From NCBI GenBank assembly GCA_035483935.1, contig DATHPK010000110.1, positions 1-22,218 of the forward strand: a stretch of DNA of 22,218 bases, read 5' to 3'. The DNA comes from Bog-473 sp035483935. GTDB lineage: Bacteria; Actinomycetota; Acidimicrobiia; Acidimicrobiales; RAAP-2. The position numbers were made by a program, and so were the translations under genes. The notes beneath the pieces are model-generated. The model was not told the DNA's origin. It worked only from the letters and a program-made list of their open reading frames with translations, and made no database searches. Below, one piece after another: positions 22,165 through 22,218 of this stretch; within the stretch, counting starts at the first letter, position 1; the number at the start of each line of letters is the position of its first letter.

Positions 22165-22218
22165 CTCAATTCCTCGCGCATCGGATTCCGGAATGAGCTT
22201 GGAGCGAGGACTCCCCTC

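Larger units (their letters stand above)
21775..22218. other. 444-nt 3' flank without a convincing gene, rich in hairpins
   Basis: None of the open frames here resembles a protein, and their composition is that of random GC-rich sequence. The stretch contains four dyads: 21801-21820, 21867-21882 (7-bp arms, 2-nt centre), 21954-21989 and 22112-22164. A possible start codon for a gene beyond the edge, ATG 22194, is too close to the end to judge. I see no tRNA, att site or transposon end. Confidence 0.5.

Noticed and set aside
21978..22196. Open frame of 72 codons in the 3' flank
   Set aside because: Composition is that of random GC-rich sequence, and it covers two long inverted repeats rather than codon-like structure.
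22194..22218. ATG reading MSLERGLP at the right edge as the start of a further gene
   Set aside because: Only eight codons are visible and there is no clear ribosome binding site or -10 box, so it cannot be judged.

Overview
The window is a 22.2-kb piece of a GC-rich bacterial chromosome, most likely an actinobacterium and probably of the class Acidimicrobiia. Three things point that way. The gene order HAD phosphatase, tlyA, nadK, recN, pyrG, Nudix hydrolase, xerD (plus scpA) matches the M. tuberculosis Rv1692-Rv1709 neighbourhood. Several genes have a TAnnnT -10 box only 6-8 nt before the start codon, the leaderless arrangement common in Actinobacteria. The secreted protein at the right end carries GYWLVxxDGG repeats that I associate with Acidimicrobiia. 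The class assignment is an inference from these features, without a search.

Left part (1-3300). A partial scpA (minus) is divergent from trpS (plus), which is interrupted by a one-base frameshift near 695. An isochorismatase-family hydrolase follows and meets a site-2-type metalloprotease head-on in a shared CTAG. Then comes a DksA/TraR-like protein with an incomplete zinc finger.

Core block (3268-11548, all minus). In transcription order this is the HAD-IIA phosphatase, a phasin/histone-like Lys/Ala-rich protein, tlyA, nadK and recN. A 268-nt spacer with a structured repeat follows, then pyrG, the Nudix hydrolase and xerD. Most genes are a few nucleotides apart or overlap. SteA and MctB, which lie between recN and pyrG in M. 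tuberculosis, are absent here.

Middle (11549-16253). A gene-poor spacer with a 13-bp hairpin precedes a two-CBS-domain protein (minus). Next is a 58-residue helical protein (plus) whose promoter contains a perfect actinobacterial LexA (SOS) box. A 2-oxoacid dehydrogenase operon (E1alpha-E1beta-E2, minus) follows, with overlapping start and stop codons. It fits branched-chain 2-oxoacid or pyruvate dehydrogenase, and no E3 gene is present.

Right part (16254-22218). This contains the NHEJ protein Ku, two small proteins of unknown function, an O-antigen-ligase-type membrane protein and a two-helix membrane protein. A large secreted protein then joins an uncharacterised N-terminal domain to six 41-42-residue propeller-like repeats. 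The last 440 nt have no convincing gene but contain four dyads, two of them with 13-14-bp arms.

The best candidate for something undescribed is the LexA-box-controlled small protein at 12588-12764. The structured spacers at 6614-6700 and 21801-22164 come next.
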